This document shows positions 1 to 5,744 of a stretch of DNA of 5,744 nucleotides, in pieces. Origin of the DNA: an uncultured Bacteroidota bacterium (GTDB lineage Bacteria; Bacteroidota; Bacteroidia; Chitinophagales; Chitinophagaceae); NCBI GenBank assembly GCA_903825095.1, contig CAIJZF010000118.1:1-5744 (forward strand), in the 5' to 3' direction. The notes below the pieces were generated by a model that saw nothing but the letters and a program-made list of their open reading frames with translations, was not told the origin of the DNA and did no database searches. How positions within the stretch are numbered: the first letter of the stretch is position 1; every line of letters starts with the position of its first letter. A program made the position numbers and the translations under genes.

Positions 1-78
1 ATTATCACCAGCTTTGAAGGCTGGGTAGTCTTTTTTTGCGGTCAATTGCTCGTGTACAAATTTTACTGCTTCGCTCAT
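1..78 (-). CDS. rplS: Ribosomal protein bL19, N-terminal fragment
   Basis: This is the first 26 codons of a gene that runs off the left edge of the window. The translation starts MSEAVKFVHEQLTAKKDYPA and continues to FKAGDN. That fits the beginning of Bacteroidota bL19, where a short helix ending in a K-K-D/E-(F/Y)-P motif leads into the 'F..GD' start of the beta-barrel. bL19 is a structural protein of the 50S subunit at the interface with 30S. The ATG at 76-78 is supported by family alignment from memory and by a strong promoter 22 nt upstream. It is co-directional with rny, 80 nt downstream of the rny stop, but has its own promoter, so it can be transcribed independently. There is no Shine-Dalgarno; the leader is A-rich, as is usual in this phylum. 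The rest of the gene is not visible. Confidence 0.9.
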   Translation of the reverse strand, partial: MSEAVKFVHEQLTAKKDYPAFKAGDN

Positions 79-100
79 AATACATTGTTTTTGCGGACGG

Positions 101-132
101 CAAAGGTAGGAGAACCCACCTTATAATCCAAA
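101..132 (-). promoter_or_regulatory. Bacteroidota-type promoter for rplS
   Basis: Read on the minus strand, TTTG (132-129) is followed by a 20-nt spacer and TACCTTTG (108-101). The latter is a perfect match to the TAnnTTTG -7 consensus of the Bacteroidota primary sigma factor, and the spacer falls in the usual -33/-7 range. The -7 element ends 22 nt before the rplS ATG, giving an expected short leader of roughly 15-18 nt. This is the best promoter in the window. Confidence 0.72.
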
Positions 133-158
133 TTATTTGATCCAAAATTAATAATCGC

Positions 159-1724
159 CTATCTGGCAATGTTCACAGCCCTTTTCTCCCTTATAACGGT
201 TACTTTAATTTGACCAGGGTAAGTCATCTCAGTTTGAATTTTTTGGGCTATTTCGAAGCTTAATTGATCAGAACTGGCATCCGTTACCTTTTCAGCCTCC
301 ACAATGACTCTCAACTCACGGCCCGCTTGAATAGCATAGGCTTTCTCTACCCCTTGGTAGTTCATGGCTAAGTTTTCTAAGTCCTTGATTCTCTGAATAT
401 ATTGTTGCATAATCTCTCTTCTTGCCCCTGGTCTAGCACCGCTAATCGCGTCACAAGCCTGGATAATAGGAGAAATCACATATTCCATTTCCATTTCATC
501 ATGGTGGGCTCCAATGGCATTCACTACCGCTGGGTTTTCACCGTATTTCTCAGCTAGTTTAGCCCCTAATAATGCATGGCTTAACTCCGTTTCTTCATCA
601 GGTACTTTACCTATATCATGTAAAAGACCTGCTCTTTTAGCCAATTTTGGATTCAATCCTAATTCAGCTGCCATGATACCACATAAATTAGCAGTCTCAC
701 GAGAGTGCATTAATAAGTTTTGACCGTAAGAAGAACGAAAACGCATCTTACCAATAATTCTTATTAATTCTTTATGTAATCCATGGATACCTAATTCAAT
801 AACGGTACGCTCTCCAATTTCTGCAATTTGATCTTCTAATTGACGACGTGTTTTTTCTACTACTTCTTCAATACGCGCTGGGTGGATACGACCATCTGTT
901 ACTAAACGTTGTAAACTTAAACGCGCAATCTCACGACGAAGTGGATCAAATGAAGAAAGCAAGATAGCTTCTGGTGTATCATCTACAATTAAATCTACAC
1001 CTGTAGCTGCTTCAATGGCACGAATATTACGACCTTCTCTTCCAATAATTTGACCTTTCATTTCATCTGATTCCAAATTAAATACAGTCACTGTATTTTC
1101 AATGGCTACTTCTGCAGCTGTTCTTTGAATAGATTGAATGATAATTTTTCTAGCTTCTTTGTTGGCCTTTTGCTTAGCGTCTTCAATAATCTCTTGTTGT
1201 AAAACAAGGGCCTGTGTTTGCGCCTCATGCTTTAAGCTTTCAATTAATTGTTGCTTGGCATCTTCAGCACTTAAATTAGATATCTTCTCTAACCTGCGTA
1301 TATGCTCTTCTTGGTGTTTCTCTAATTCAGATCGCTTTACATTGATTAAGTCAATCTCGCGATTTAATTTTTCTTTAATCGCATCATTGTCTTTGACTTG
1401 TTTATCAATAGACGCCTCTTTCTGATTAATAGTAATTTCTTTTTGCTTAATTCTATTTTCCGCCTCACCAATTTTTTTGTTTTTCTCTAAAAGGTCACGA
1501 TCGTATTCGGACTTTAATTGCACGAAACGCTCTTTGGCTTCCAATTGCTTTTCTTTTTTAATCGTCTCCGCTCTTAATTCGGTTTCTTTTAAAATATTAG
1601 CAGCTTGTGCTTCGGCTTCTTCAACTTGTTTTTTGGTATTGCGGGCAAATACAATTTTGCCTACGAGTAAGCCCCCGAGTAGGGAAGCGCCTCCAATGAT
1701 GACGAATAATATGTTCTGGTCCAT
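159..1724 (-). CDS. rny: Ribonuclease Y (membrane-anchored endoribonuclease)
   Basis: RNase Y is an endoribonuclease that starts decay and processing of many mRNAs at the inner face of the cytoplasmic membrane. The 521-aa product matches the usual family length (about 520). In order it has a single N-terminal membrane segment (about residues 5-26), a long charged coiled coil (about 30-205), a KH RNA-binding domain (about 211-275, GxxG loop as G228-R-E-G231), and an HD domain (about 332-430). HD metal-ligand candidates are H340, the H369-D370 pair in LLHDIGKV, and D425 in [11 protein letters not shown] conserved C-terminal domain follows, ending at a TAG stop. The ATG at 1722-1724 is chosen because it directly precedes the membrane segment. 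There is no Shine-Dalgarno. The gene lies downstream of zapA with an unusually long 256-bp gap that may hold a leader or small RNA. No truncation or missing catalytic residue was seen. Confidence 0.98.
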   Translation of the reverse strand: MDQNILFVIIGGASLLGGLLVGKIVFARNTKKQVEEAEAQAANILKETELRAETIKKEKQLEAKERFVQLKSEYDRDLLEKNKKIGEAENRIKQKEITINQKEASIDKQVKDNDAIKEKLNREIDLINVKRSELEKHQEEHIRRLEKISNLSAEDAKQQLIESLKHEAQTQALVLQQEIIEDAKQKANKEARKIIIQSIQRTAAEVAIENTVTVFNLESDEMKGQIIGREGRNIRAIEAATGVDLIVDDTPEAILLSSFDPLRREIARLSLQRLVTDGRIHPARIEEVVEKTRRQLEDQIAEIGERTVIELGIHGLHKELIRIIGKMRFRSSYGQNLLMHSRETANLCGIMAAELGLNPKLAKRAGLLHDIGKVPDEETELSHALLGAKLAEKYGENPAVVNAIGAHHDEMEMEYVISPIIQACDAISGARPGARREIMQQYIQRIKDLENLAMNYQGVEKAYAIQAGRELRVIVEAEKVTDASSDQLSFEIAQKIQTEMTYPGQIKVTVIREKRAVNIAR

Positions 1725-1777
1725 TGTTTAATTCTTGTTGTTTGTAAATAATGCATACTCCCCTTTTTCGTTGTTAA

Positions 1778-1812
1778 TGAGGTTAAAACTTCATGGTGAG
1801 TGAGGTTAAAAC
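1778..1812 (-). repeat. Two exact 12-bp direct repeats upstream of rny
   Basis: The 12-mer TGAGGTTAAAAC (plus strand) occurs at 1778-1789 and again at 1801-1812, separated by 11 bp, so the period is 23 bp. On the rny-sense strand each copy reads GTTTTAACCTCA. The copies lie 54-89 nt before the rny start codon. They could be paired binding sites for a regulator, or alternative pairing partners in a transcript. No known site is recognised. Confidence 0.75.
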
Positions 1813-1926
1813 ATTAATCCTATATTATTTATAAATCATTGATAGTCACCTATAGCAAGCTTCATTTCTTCTTTAACTCTAGGATGACGTATTTAGATTA
1901 TTCATAATGCGTCAAAGGTTCCGCTA

Positions 1927-1934
1927 CGAAGATA
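1927..1934 (-). promoter_or_regulatory. Candidate -7 promoter element upstream of rny
   Basis: TATCTTCG on the minus strand matches TAnnTTTG with one T-to-C change. It lies 46 nt past the zapA stop and about 200 nt before the rny ATG, so transcription would start near 1921 and include the whole structured part of the gap. No TTG-type -33 element is found at the expected distance, which keeps the call weak. Confidence 0.35.
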
Positions 1935-1942
1935 ATCAAATA

Positions 1943-1969
1943 ATGGAAAGAATGGAGTCGATGGAGGCA
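1943..1969. repeat. Three imperfect 9-bp tandem units beginning ATGGA
   Basis: On the plus strand ATGGA recurs at 1943, 1952 and 1961, an exact 9-bp period (ATGGAAAGA, ATGGAGTCG, ATGGAGGCA). The array sits just past the zapA stop. It may be a small replication-slippage tract; no function is recognised. Confidence 0.6.
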
Positions 1970-1980
1970 AATTATGTGGC

Positions 1981-2298
1981 TTAAAGGGCCTTTTCAATAG
2001 AACTAGAAAGCGCATCGATCTGATTTTGAATCGCTTCTAGCTCATAGAGGTTCTGACCCGTCTGCTGCTGCTCGGTGGTGAACCAAAGTAAAACCATGGA
2101 AATATAATCCTGCATATCCTTGCCCGCATAGGCATTTTTAAACTCTACCATTTTCTGGTTAATGAGGGCTGCCGTTTGACGGACCGCCTGCTCGTCCTTG
2201 GCAGCTAGTTTTATACGGTAGGACCTATCGGCAATAGTAATATTAACAGGAATTAAAGAGTCTTCTTGATGGTCTGTGATAGCTTGGTTCTCTGACAT
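1981..2298 (-). CDS. zapA: Cell division protein ZapA
   Basis: ZapA binds FtsZ and cross-links its filaments, stabilising the cytokinetic Z-ring in the cytoplasm. The 105-aa product has the family layout. An N-terminal segment of about 15 residues is followed by the beta-hairpin IPVNITIADRSYRIKL (16-31), whose 'I.I..R.Y.I' pattern is typical. A helix follows (about 34-56, DEQAVRQTAALINQKM), then the D-M-Q-D-Y-I-S-M helix (61-70) and a C-terminal coiled-coil tail (about 76-103) used for dimer and tetramer formation. Length is typical (about 95-110). The ATG lies 3 nt after the stop of the upstream small coiled-coil gene, so the two are probably translated from one mRNA, presumably starting at pheT. 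There is no Shine-Dalgarno. Sequence similarity in this family is low, so the call rests on domain pattern, size and neighbourhood. Confidence 0.93.
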   Translation of the reverse strand: MSENQAITDHQEDSLIPVNITIADRSYRIKLAAKDEQAVRQTAALINQKMVEFKNAYAGKDMQDYISMVLLWFTTEQQQTGQNLYELEAIQNQIDALSSSIEKAL

Positions 2299-2301
2299 AG
2301 A

Positions 2302-2589
2302 TTAAGGATTCAAATTTTTAATGGCAGTATCTATTTCTTTAATATAATGATCTACTTTTTTAACGAGGGCCGCTTTATCGGTGGGTTGCATACTAGCCGT
2401 GTTCACCATAGCAGCTGCTATTTTAGACTTTCCTTCTTGCACCTGCTCCATTAATTCTTTTACAAGGTTTTGCTCCTTGGTCAAACTTGCTTTTAACTGC
2501 AAATTTTCTTTTTCTATCAAAGCAGTGCGCTTTAATAAGAGCTGAAGCTTGTCCTGTAAATTAGCTAATGAAGTAGCAATATCCACCAT
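2302..2589 (-). CDS. Small coiled-coil protein between pheT and zapA
   Basis: This 95-aa cytoplasmic protein has no signal peptide or membrane segment. Residues about 5-52 form a predicted coiled coil with regular Leu/Ile/Val spacing (LANLQDKLQLLLKRT, then LIEKENLQLKASL). A short Ala/Met/Thr-rich linker (about 55-68) is followed by a C-terminal helix ending YIKEIDTAIKNLNP. I recall Bacteroidota proteins at this locus ending in a similar 'I-x-E-I-D-x-x-I-x-x-L-N' motif, so the family appears real but uncharacterised. It sits 26 nt after pheT and 3 nt before zapA, which suggests co-expression and possibly a division-linked role such as a ZapB-like partner; that is inference from size, coiled coil and position only. 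No enzyme motif is visible. The ATG at 2587-2589 begins the only good frame; the upstream sequence is A/T-rich without a Shine-Dalgarno. Confidence 0.82.
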   Translation of the reverse strand: MVDIATSLANLQDKLQLLLKRTALIEKENLQLKASLTKEQNLVKELMEQVQEGKSKIAAAMVNTASMQPTDKAALVKKVDHYIKEIDTAIKNLNP

Positions 2590-2615
2590 ATTTAAATTTT
2601 GATTTACTGAAAAAT

Positions 2616-5024
2616 TTATTTTCTAATTTCTGCTTGCAAACTATTTTCAAATTCTTTAACCAATTTTTTCATCATCGTATCTATCTCCACATCGGTCAAT
2701 GTTTTATCTGGCGCATTGAAGATAAAATTAATGGCCACCGATTTTTTCTGGTCTCCTAATTTTTCACTTTCAAATATATCAAAAACACTGCTTTGTTGAA
2801 GCGCTGTTAATTTAACAGCTGCAATACTTTGTTCAATGGCAGCATAAGGTGTAGCGCTTGGAAGCACCAAGGCAATGTCGCGTTCTACAGAAGGATATTT
2901 GGAAACTTCTTGGTAAACTACTTGCTGGCTTTGATACATTGTAAGCAAGTTGGCTAAATCGAATTGAATGTATAAAACCGATTGCTTAATACCAAAGGCT
3001 TGTAATTTTTTAGCACCAATAACTTCTACAGCACAAACTGTTTTTTTATCCACGACATAATTGACTTGACCTGCATCACCACTCTTCCACTGTCCAGTAG
3101 GAAGTCCTAATAGTTTACAAATTGCAGTAGCCATTCCTTTGGCCACAAAAAAATCGGCAGGCAAGGCCTTGGTTCTCCAACCTTCTGCATTTTGTTTACC
3201 TGAAATATAAATAGCTAATTGCTCCGACTCATAATATTTACCAGCTCCCGACTTGCCATATACTTTTCCCATTTCAAAAAAGGAAATAGAAGTATTTTTT
3301 CTATTAATATTATAAGCAATGGTTTCAAGACCTGTCTCTAACATAGAAGGACGCATCAGATCTAATTCTGCCGTTAAATTATTCAACATTTTTACAGAAC
3401 GCGCAATAACTTCTTCAGAGAAATAGGCACTATTGGTAATTGAGTTGGTTAAAATTTCAGTGAAGCCTCGGCCAACTAAATATTGTGCAATCTTATCTTT
3501 AAACTTTTCTTTTTTCTCAAGTGGGTCAATGGCAGGGCTCATGGTAATCACACTAGGAATAGCAATATTATCAAGGCCATCAATTCTTAATACTTCTTCT
3601 ACTATATCTGCAGCAATATTAATATCTGGTTTATGGTAAGGCACAGCTAATTCCAAACCTTCTGCTGTTTGATTTAAAATTTCAAAACCTAAACTACTAA
3701 GAATGGTTTTCACTTTATCTGTTGGATATACTTTACCACTTAACTTTTTTAAATAAGCAAAGGAAATGTTCACTTTCGTTTTAGGAGCTGGCGCAGGATA
3801 TACATCAATCACTTCACTACATTTTCCACCCGCTAATTCTTGTATTAATTGAGCAGCATGTTCTAATACCAGCACTGTACCGTCAATGGCTACACCCTTT
3901 TCAAAACGAGTAGCCGCATCGGTTCTTAAACCATGGTGCACCGAGGTTTTTCTGATATGTACATTTTCAAATAGTGCACTTTCTAAAAATAAATTCGTGG
4001 TACTTGTTTTTACGCCACTGGTTAGTCCACCAAATACACCGGCAATACATAAGGGCTTTTGGGTATCGCTAATCATTAAATCATTCGCAGTTAATGTTCT
4101 CTCCACACCATCAAGTGTAGTAAACTTAGTGCCTGCTGGATATTTTTTTACGACAATGGTTTTATCTTTTATCTCCCCTGCGTCAAATGCATGAAGGGGT
4201 TGCCCTGTTTCATGCAAAATATAATTGGTAATGTCTACAATATTATTAATGCTTCTAACACCAATAGCTTGTAATTTATTTTTTAACCAAGTAGGAGACT
4301 CTTTCACTGTAACGCCTTCTATCACTACCCCAGAATATCTTTTACAACCTGCAGTATCTTCAATACTTACTTTAAAAGCTGCCACCGATTTATCTTTACT
4401 TGCTTGTTTTTTAAATGGACTAATAGCTGCCACCGGTGATTCATGATAAGATAAATAAGCACAAACATCTTTGGCTACACCATAATGACTCATGGCATCC
4501 ATTCTATTGGGTGTAAGACCAATTTCATAAATCCAATCTTCATAAGATGCATAAATTGTTGAAACTGCAGTACCTGCTTTTATACTTGGATCCAAAACTA
4601 TAATGCCTGCATGATCATCACTTAAACCAATTTCATCTTCAGCACATATCATGCCCTCGCTTTGTTCTCCTCTAATTTTAGCAAGCTTCATGGTAATGGG
4701 CTCGCCGCCTTTTGGATAAATAGTGGTTCCAATAGTGGCCACTACTACTTTTTGTCCTTTGGCTACATTGCTCGCCCCACAAACAATACCTAAGGGTTGG
4801 TCCTTGCCTATGTCTACCTTGGTTAGATTTAATTTATCTGCACCCGGATGTTTTACGACTTCTAAAACCTCGCCCACCACTAATCCTGCTAGTCCTCCTT
4901 TGAAATTTTCATATTTTTCTAATGACTCCACCTCAAGCCCAATAGAAGTTAAAATAATGGATAACTTTTCGGGGCTTACCTCCTGCGGTAAATATTCACT
5001 CAGCCAGCGATAACTAATCGTCAT
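2616..5024 (-). CDS. pheT: Phenylalanine--tRNA ligase, beta subunit
   Basis: PheT is the large subunit of the (alpha-beta)2 enzyme that charges tRNA-Phe; it binds tRNA and edits mischarged tyrosine. The 802-aa length is normal for the bacterial family. Domains in order: N-terminal helical start MTISYRWLSEYLP; tRNA-binding OB-fold (about 42-155, with KHPGADKLNLTKVDIGK and KIRGEQSEGMICAEDE); B3/B4 editing region (about 210-385, with NIVDITNYIL, GQPLHAFD and RTDAATRFEKG); B5 domain (about 410-485, acidic D467, D473, E476 and E477 in the D-I-x(4)-D-I-V-E-E-V pattern that holds magnesium in this family). Next come the catalytic-like core (about 490-700, LMRPSMLETGLETIAYNINR) and the C-terminal FDX-ACB anticodon-binding domain (about 708-801, KYPSVERDIALVLP). 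The catalytic alpha subunit pheS is not in the window. The gene is first in a likely pheT-coiled-coil-zapA unit, divergent from dnaB, with a promoter just upstream. No defects were seen. Confidence 0.98.
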   Translation of the reverse strand: MTISYRWLSEYLPQEVSPEKLSIILTSIGLEVESLEKYENFKGGLAGLVVGEVLEVVKHPGADKLNLTKVDIGKDQPLGIVCGASNVAKGQKVVVATIGTTIYPKGGEPITMKLAKIRGEQSEGMICAEDEIGLSDDHAGIIVLDPSIKAGTAVSTIYASYEDWIYEIGLTPNRMDAMSHYGVAKDVCAYLSYHESPVAAISPFKKQASKDKSVAAFKVSIEDTAGCKRYSGVVIEGVTVKESPTWLKNKLQAIGVRSINNIVDITNYILHETGQPLHAFDAGEIKDKTIVVKKYPAGTKFTTLDGVERTLTANDLMISDTQKPLCIAGVFGGLTSGVKTSTTNLFLESALFENVHIRKTSVHHGLRTDAATRFEKGVAIDGTVLVLEHAAQLIQELAGGKCSEVIDVYPAPAPKTKVNISFAYLKKLSGKVYPTDKVKTILSSLGFEILNQTAEGLELAVPYHKPDINIAADIVEEVLRIDGLDNIAIPSVITMSPAIDPLEKKEKFKDKIAQYLVGRGFTEILTNSITNSAYFSEEVIARSVKMLNNLTAELDLMRPSMLETGLETIAYNINRKNTSISFFEMGKVYGKSGAGKYYESEQLAIYISGKQNAEGWRTKALPADFFVAKGMATAICKLLGLPTGQWKSGDAGQVNYVVDKKTVCAVEVIGAKKLQAFGIKQSVLYIQFDLANLLTMYQSQQVVYQEVSKYPSVERDIALVLPSATPYAAIEQSIAAVKLTALQQSSVFDIFESEKLGDQKKSVAINFIFNAPDKTLTDVEIDTMMKKLVKEFENSLQAEIRK

Positions 5025-5047
5025 AGAACAATTTTATAGTATAGCTT

Positions 5048-5055
5048 CAAAAATA
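5048..5055 (-). promoter_or_regulatory. Candidate -7 promoter element for pheT
   Basis: TATTTTTG on the minus strand is a full match to TAnnTTTG. It ends 23 nt before the pheT ATG, almost the same distance as the rplS element, giving a leader of roughly 17 nt. No clear TTTG -33 element is present at the right spacing. An A/T-rich imperfect inverted repeat (5068-5092) lies where the -33 region would be. Confidence 0.5.
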
Positions 5056-5067
5056 CTAATTTTTAAG

Positions 5068-5092
5068 TGCTTTTAGTTAAAAACTAGGTGCA
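5068..5092. repeat. Imperfect inverted repeat in the pheT-dnaB promoter region
   Basis: On the plus strand TAGTT (5074-5078) and AACTA (5082-5086) form a 5-bp stem around an AAA loop. It extends through two T-G wobbles and one T-T mismatch to TGC (5068-5070) with GCA (5090-5092). No poly-T tract follows, and it lies upstream of both predicted transcription starts. It is more likely an operator-like element or chance than a terminator. Confidence 0.4.
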
Positions 5093-5172
5093 AAACCCGT
5101 TAATAACCCCCTTTTTTTGTGGATTTCAGATGGCGAAGACCTGTGTACAACCCTATTGCAAAACTAAATTTC

Positions 5173-5200
5173 TTGAAGTCCTAATTTGGTTTGATTTTCG
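5173..5200 (+). promoter_or_regulatory. Weak candidate promoter for dnaB
   Basis: TTG (5173-5175) is followed after 17 nt by GATTTTCG (5193-5200), a degenerate version of TAnnTTTG. It ends 24 nt before the dnaB ATG, in line with the spacing for rplS and pheT. TAATTTGG at 5182-5189 is an alternative with one mismatch. The assignment depends mostly on position. Confidence 0.33.
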
Positions 5201-5224
5201 CAGTAAGAAAATTGGTCAATCACT

Positions 5225-5521
5225 ATGTCTATCCCTAATATAAATACAAACAGAACAAAGAAGAAAAATAGCAATATAGATATTAGTTCTATGATGTATG
5301 GAAAGATTCCACCACAGGCAAGAGAACTAGAAGAAGCGGTGCTAGGTGCCATACTCTTAGACAAAAGTGCATTCGATACCATTAGTGAAATTTTAAAGCC
5401 AGAATGTTTTTATGTAGAAGGGCATCAACTTATTTTTAGTGCCATGCAGGGCTTGCAACAAAAGAACATGCCCATTGACATGCTCACCATGGTGGAAGAA
5501 TTAAAAATGCGTGAGCAGTTA
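5225..5521 (+). CDS. dnaB: Replicative DNA helicase DnaB, N-terminal part only
   Basis: DnaB is the hexameric helicase that unwinds DNA at the replication fork. The 99 genuine residues start with a polar, Lys/Asn-rich tail (1-26). The DnaB N-terminal domain follows: KIPPQARELEEAVLGAILLD (27-46), then the region around ILKPECFYVEGHQLIFSAM and the helix MLTMVEELKMREQL ending at residue 99. A complete DnaB is about 450-520 aa, so the linker helix and the RecA-like ATPase domain with Walker motifs are absent. At about 5521 the family pattern (normally REQLE.VGG and onward) is replaced by GC-rich codons. The open frame continues for only seven foreign codons (GAPRRGG) to a TGA at 5543-5545. The gene is divergent from pheT, and ATG 5225 fits the predicted promoter. 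This is most likely an intact gene cut by a chimeric join, not a natural short protein. Confidence 0.93.
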
Positions 5522-5524
5522 GGC
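5519..5524. other. Chimeric junction: Bacteroidota dnaB joined to high-GC DNA
   Basis: By hand count GC is about 40% over 5281-5520 and about 79% over 5521-5744, changing within a few bases. To the left, dnaB loses family similarity after Leu99 (codon 5519-5521). To the right, a minus-strand VWA-type frame loses plausibility after the Arg codon at 5525-5523. Both genes are cut in mid-domain at the same point. There is no insertion-sequence terminal repeat, target duplication, tRNA or integrase next to it. The exact base is uncertain by two or three because T, A or G could come from either parent. Confidence 0.88.
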
Positions 5525-5744
5525 GCACCGCGTCGTGGCGGGTGATCAGGGCCCCGCGCTGGCCGCAGGGGCCGAACATGGAGCCGGACCGGTCCACCAG
5601 CAGGGCAAGGCTGCGCCGGGCCGGGGCGGCGGGCAGCGGGACGATGCGCAGCCCGATCCTGGTGCCGGCGGCGCCGCTGCCGACGAGAAGGCGCGGCGCC
5701 CAGCCGGTGACGGAGAGCTCCACCGGGCGGTTGAGCGGCACCGC
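5522..5744 (-). CDS. Internal fragment of a VWA-domain protein, high-GC origin
   Basis: This frame enters from beyond the right edge and is cut by the junction, so neither true end is visible; the in-frame GTG at 5741-5739 is not taken as the start. It translates to about 74 residues. An N-terminal stretch with beta-strand character (VELSVTGWAPRLL, then TRIGLRIVPLP) is followed by ARRSLALLVDRSGSM and then GALITRHDAVR. A hydrophobic strand running into D-R-S-G-S-M (Asp codon 5594-5592) is the classic start of a von Willebrand factor A domain, where DxSxS is part of the metal-ion-dependent adhesion site. The following ...DAVR fits helix 1. The remaining MIDAS residues (Thr and a second Asp) would lie beyond the break. 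The host is probably a high-GC bacterium such as an actinomycete or alphaproteobacterium. The protein's role cannot be inferred from this piece. Confidence 0.62.

Larger units (their letters stand above)
1725..1980 (-). other. Non-coding gap between zapA and rny; candidate leader or small RNA
   Basis: No convincing protein is encoded here on either strand. On the minus strand (the direction of zapA and rny) there is a promoter-like TATCTTCG at 1934-1927, which would start a transcript near 1921. Several pairings follow. CTTTGAC (1917-1911) can pair with GTTAAAG (1877-1871), and that same GTTAAAG can instead pair with either of two TTTTAAC copies (1811-1805, 1788-1782). CCTAGAG and CTATAGG can also pair around the same area. 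A structured RNA of about 150-190 nt, or a roughly 200-nt rny 5' leader, is therefore possible. 6S RNA (ssrS) is next to zapA in Proteobacteria, which makes it a candidate by position. I could not recover the 6S secondary structure, so the identity is unproven. Confidence 0.3.

Noticed and set aside
121..158. Possible terminator hairpin after rny (ATTATT pairing with AATAAT)
   Set aside because: The stem is six A-T pairs with a long loop and no following T run, and it overlaps the rplS -33 element; it is too weak to call.
514..1731. Several plus-strand open frames opposite rny
   Set aside because: They are antisense to a full-length, strongly conserved RNase Y gene and show no family signature; their composition is that expected of a coding-strand shadow.
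3433..5013. Plus-strand open frames opposite pheT
   Set aside because: All lie wholly inside the intact pheT gene on the other strand, and none resembles a known protein or has its own promoter.
5106..5118. C5 followed by T7 tract as a terminator tail
   Set aside because: No stable GC-rich stem precedes it, and it lies between two divergent genes where no terminator is needed.
5118..5150. Two DnaA-box-like 9-mers (TGTGGATTT at 5118, TGTGTACAA at 5142) upstream of dnaB
   Set aside because: Each differs from the consensus at two positions, and there are only two in an A/T-rich promoter region. There is no dnaA, dnaN or DNA-unwinding cluster to suggest an origin.
5164..5382. 72-aa minus-strand frame with a hydrophobic stretch opposite dnaB
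   Set aside because: It overlaps the genuine N-terminus of DnaB antisense. The hydrophobic run is the complement of the Lys/Asn-rich DnaB tail, so it is not evidence for a membrane protein.
5484..5521. Extension of the minus-strand VWA frame past the junction
   Set aside because: These codons are the antisense of dnaB; the frame is open there by chance and lacks VWA features.
5225..5545. The 106-aa open frame taken as a complete small DnaB-like protein
   Set aside because: The last seven codons are from the high-GC DNA and only happen to reach a TGA; the DnaB pattern stops in mid-domain at residue 99.

Overview
The window is almost entirely a housekeeping segment from a member of the Bacteroidota, probably the Chitinophagales/Chitinophagaceae. 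The evidence is the protein family signatures, a base composition near 40% GC, the absence of Shine-Dalgarno sequences, and Bacteroidota-type promoters. TAnnTTTG-like -7 elements lie 22-24 nt upstream of the rplS, pheT and dnaB start codons. The genus call is an inference from general resemblance; no search was run.

Layout, left to right. Positions 1-78 (minus) are the first 26 codons of rplS (ribosomal protein bL19), with its own well-formed promoter. Positions 159-1724 (minus) are a complete rny (RNase Y: membrane anchor, coiled coil, KH and HD domains). Positions 1725-1980 are a 256-bp non-coding gap with a candidate minus-strand promoter, a repeated 12-mer and competing stem pairings; it could be a long rny leader or a separate small RNA such as 6S. 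Positions 1981-2298, 2302-2589 and 2616-5024 (all minus) are zapA, a small coiled-coil protein and pheT, packed 3 and 26 nt apart and probably transcribed pheT to zapA. Positions 5025-5224 are a divergent promoter region. From 5225 (plus) the gene dnaB begins.

At about 5519-5524 dnaB stops matching its family in mid-domain and composition jumps from about 40% to about 79% GC. The last ~220 bp read on the minus strand as a piece of a von Willebrand factor A (VWA) domain protein with a DxSxS metal-binding motif, which is also cut in mid-domain at the same point. Two unrelated genes broken at one coordinate, one of them normally essential, point to a chimeric join (assembly, library or constructed) rather than a natural fusion.

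The intact genes serve basic growth functions: tRNA-Phe charging (pheT), Z-ring assembly (zapA and perhaps the small coiled-coil protein), mRNA turnover (rny), translation (rplS) and replication (dnaB). I see no defence system, mobile element, CRISPR array, tRNA or rRNA. Apart from the junction, the least explained stretch is the rny upstream gap.
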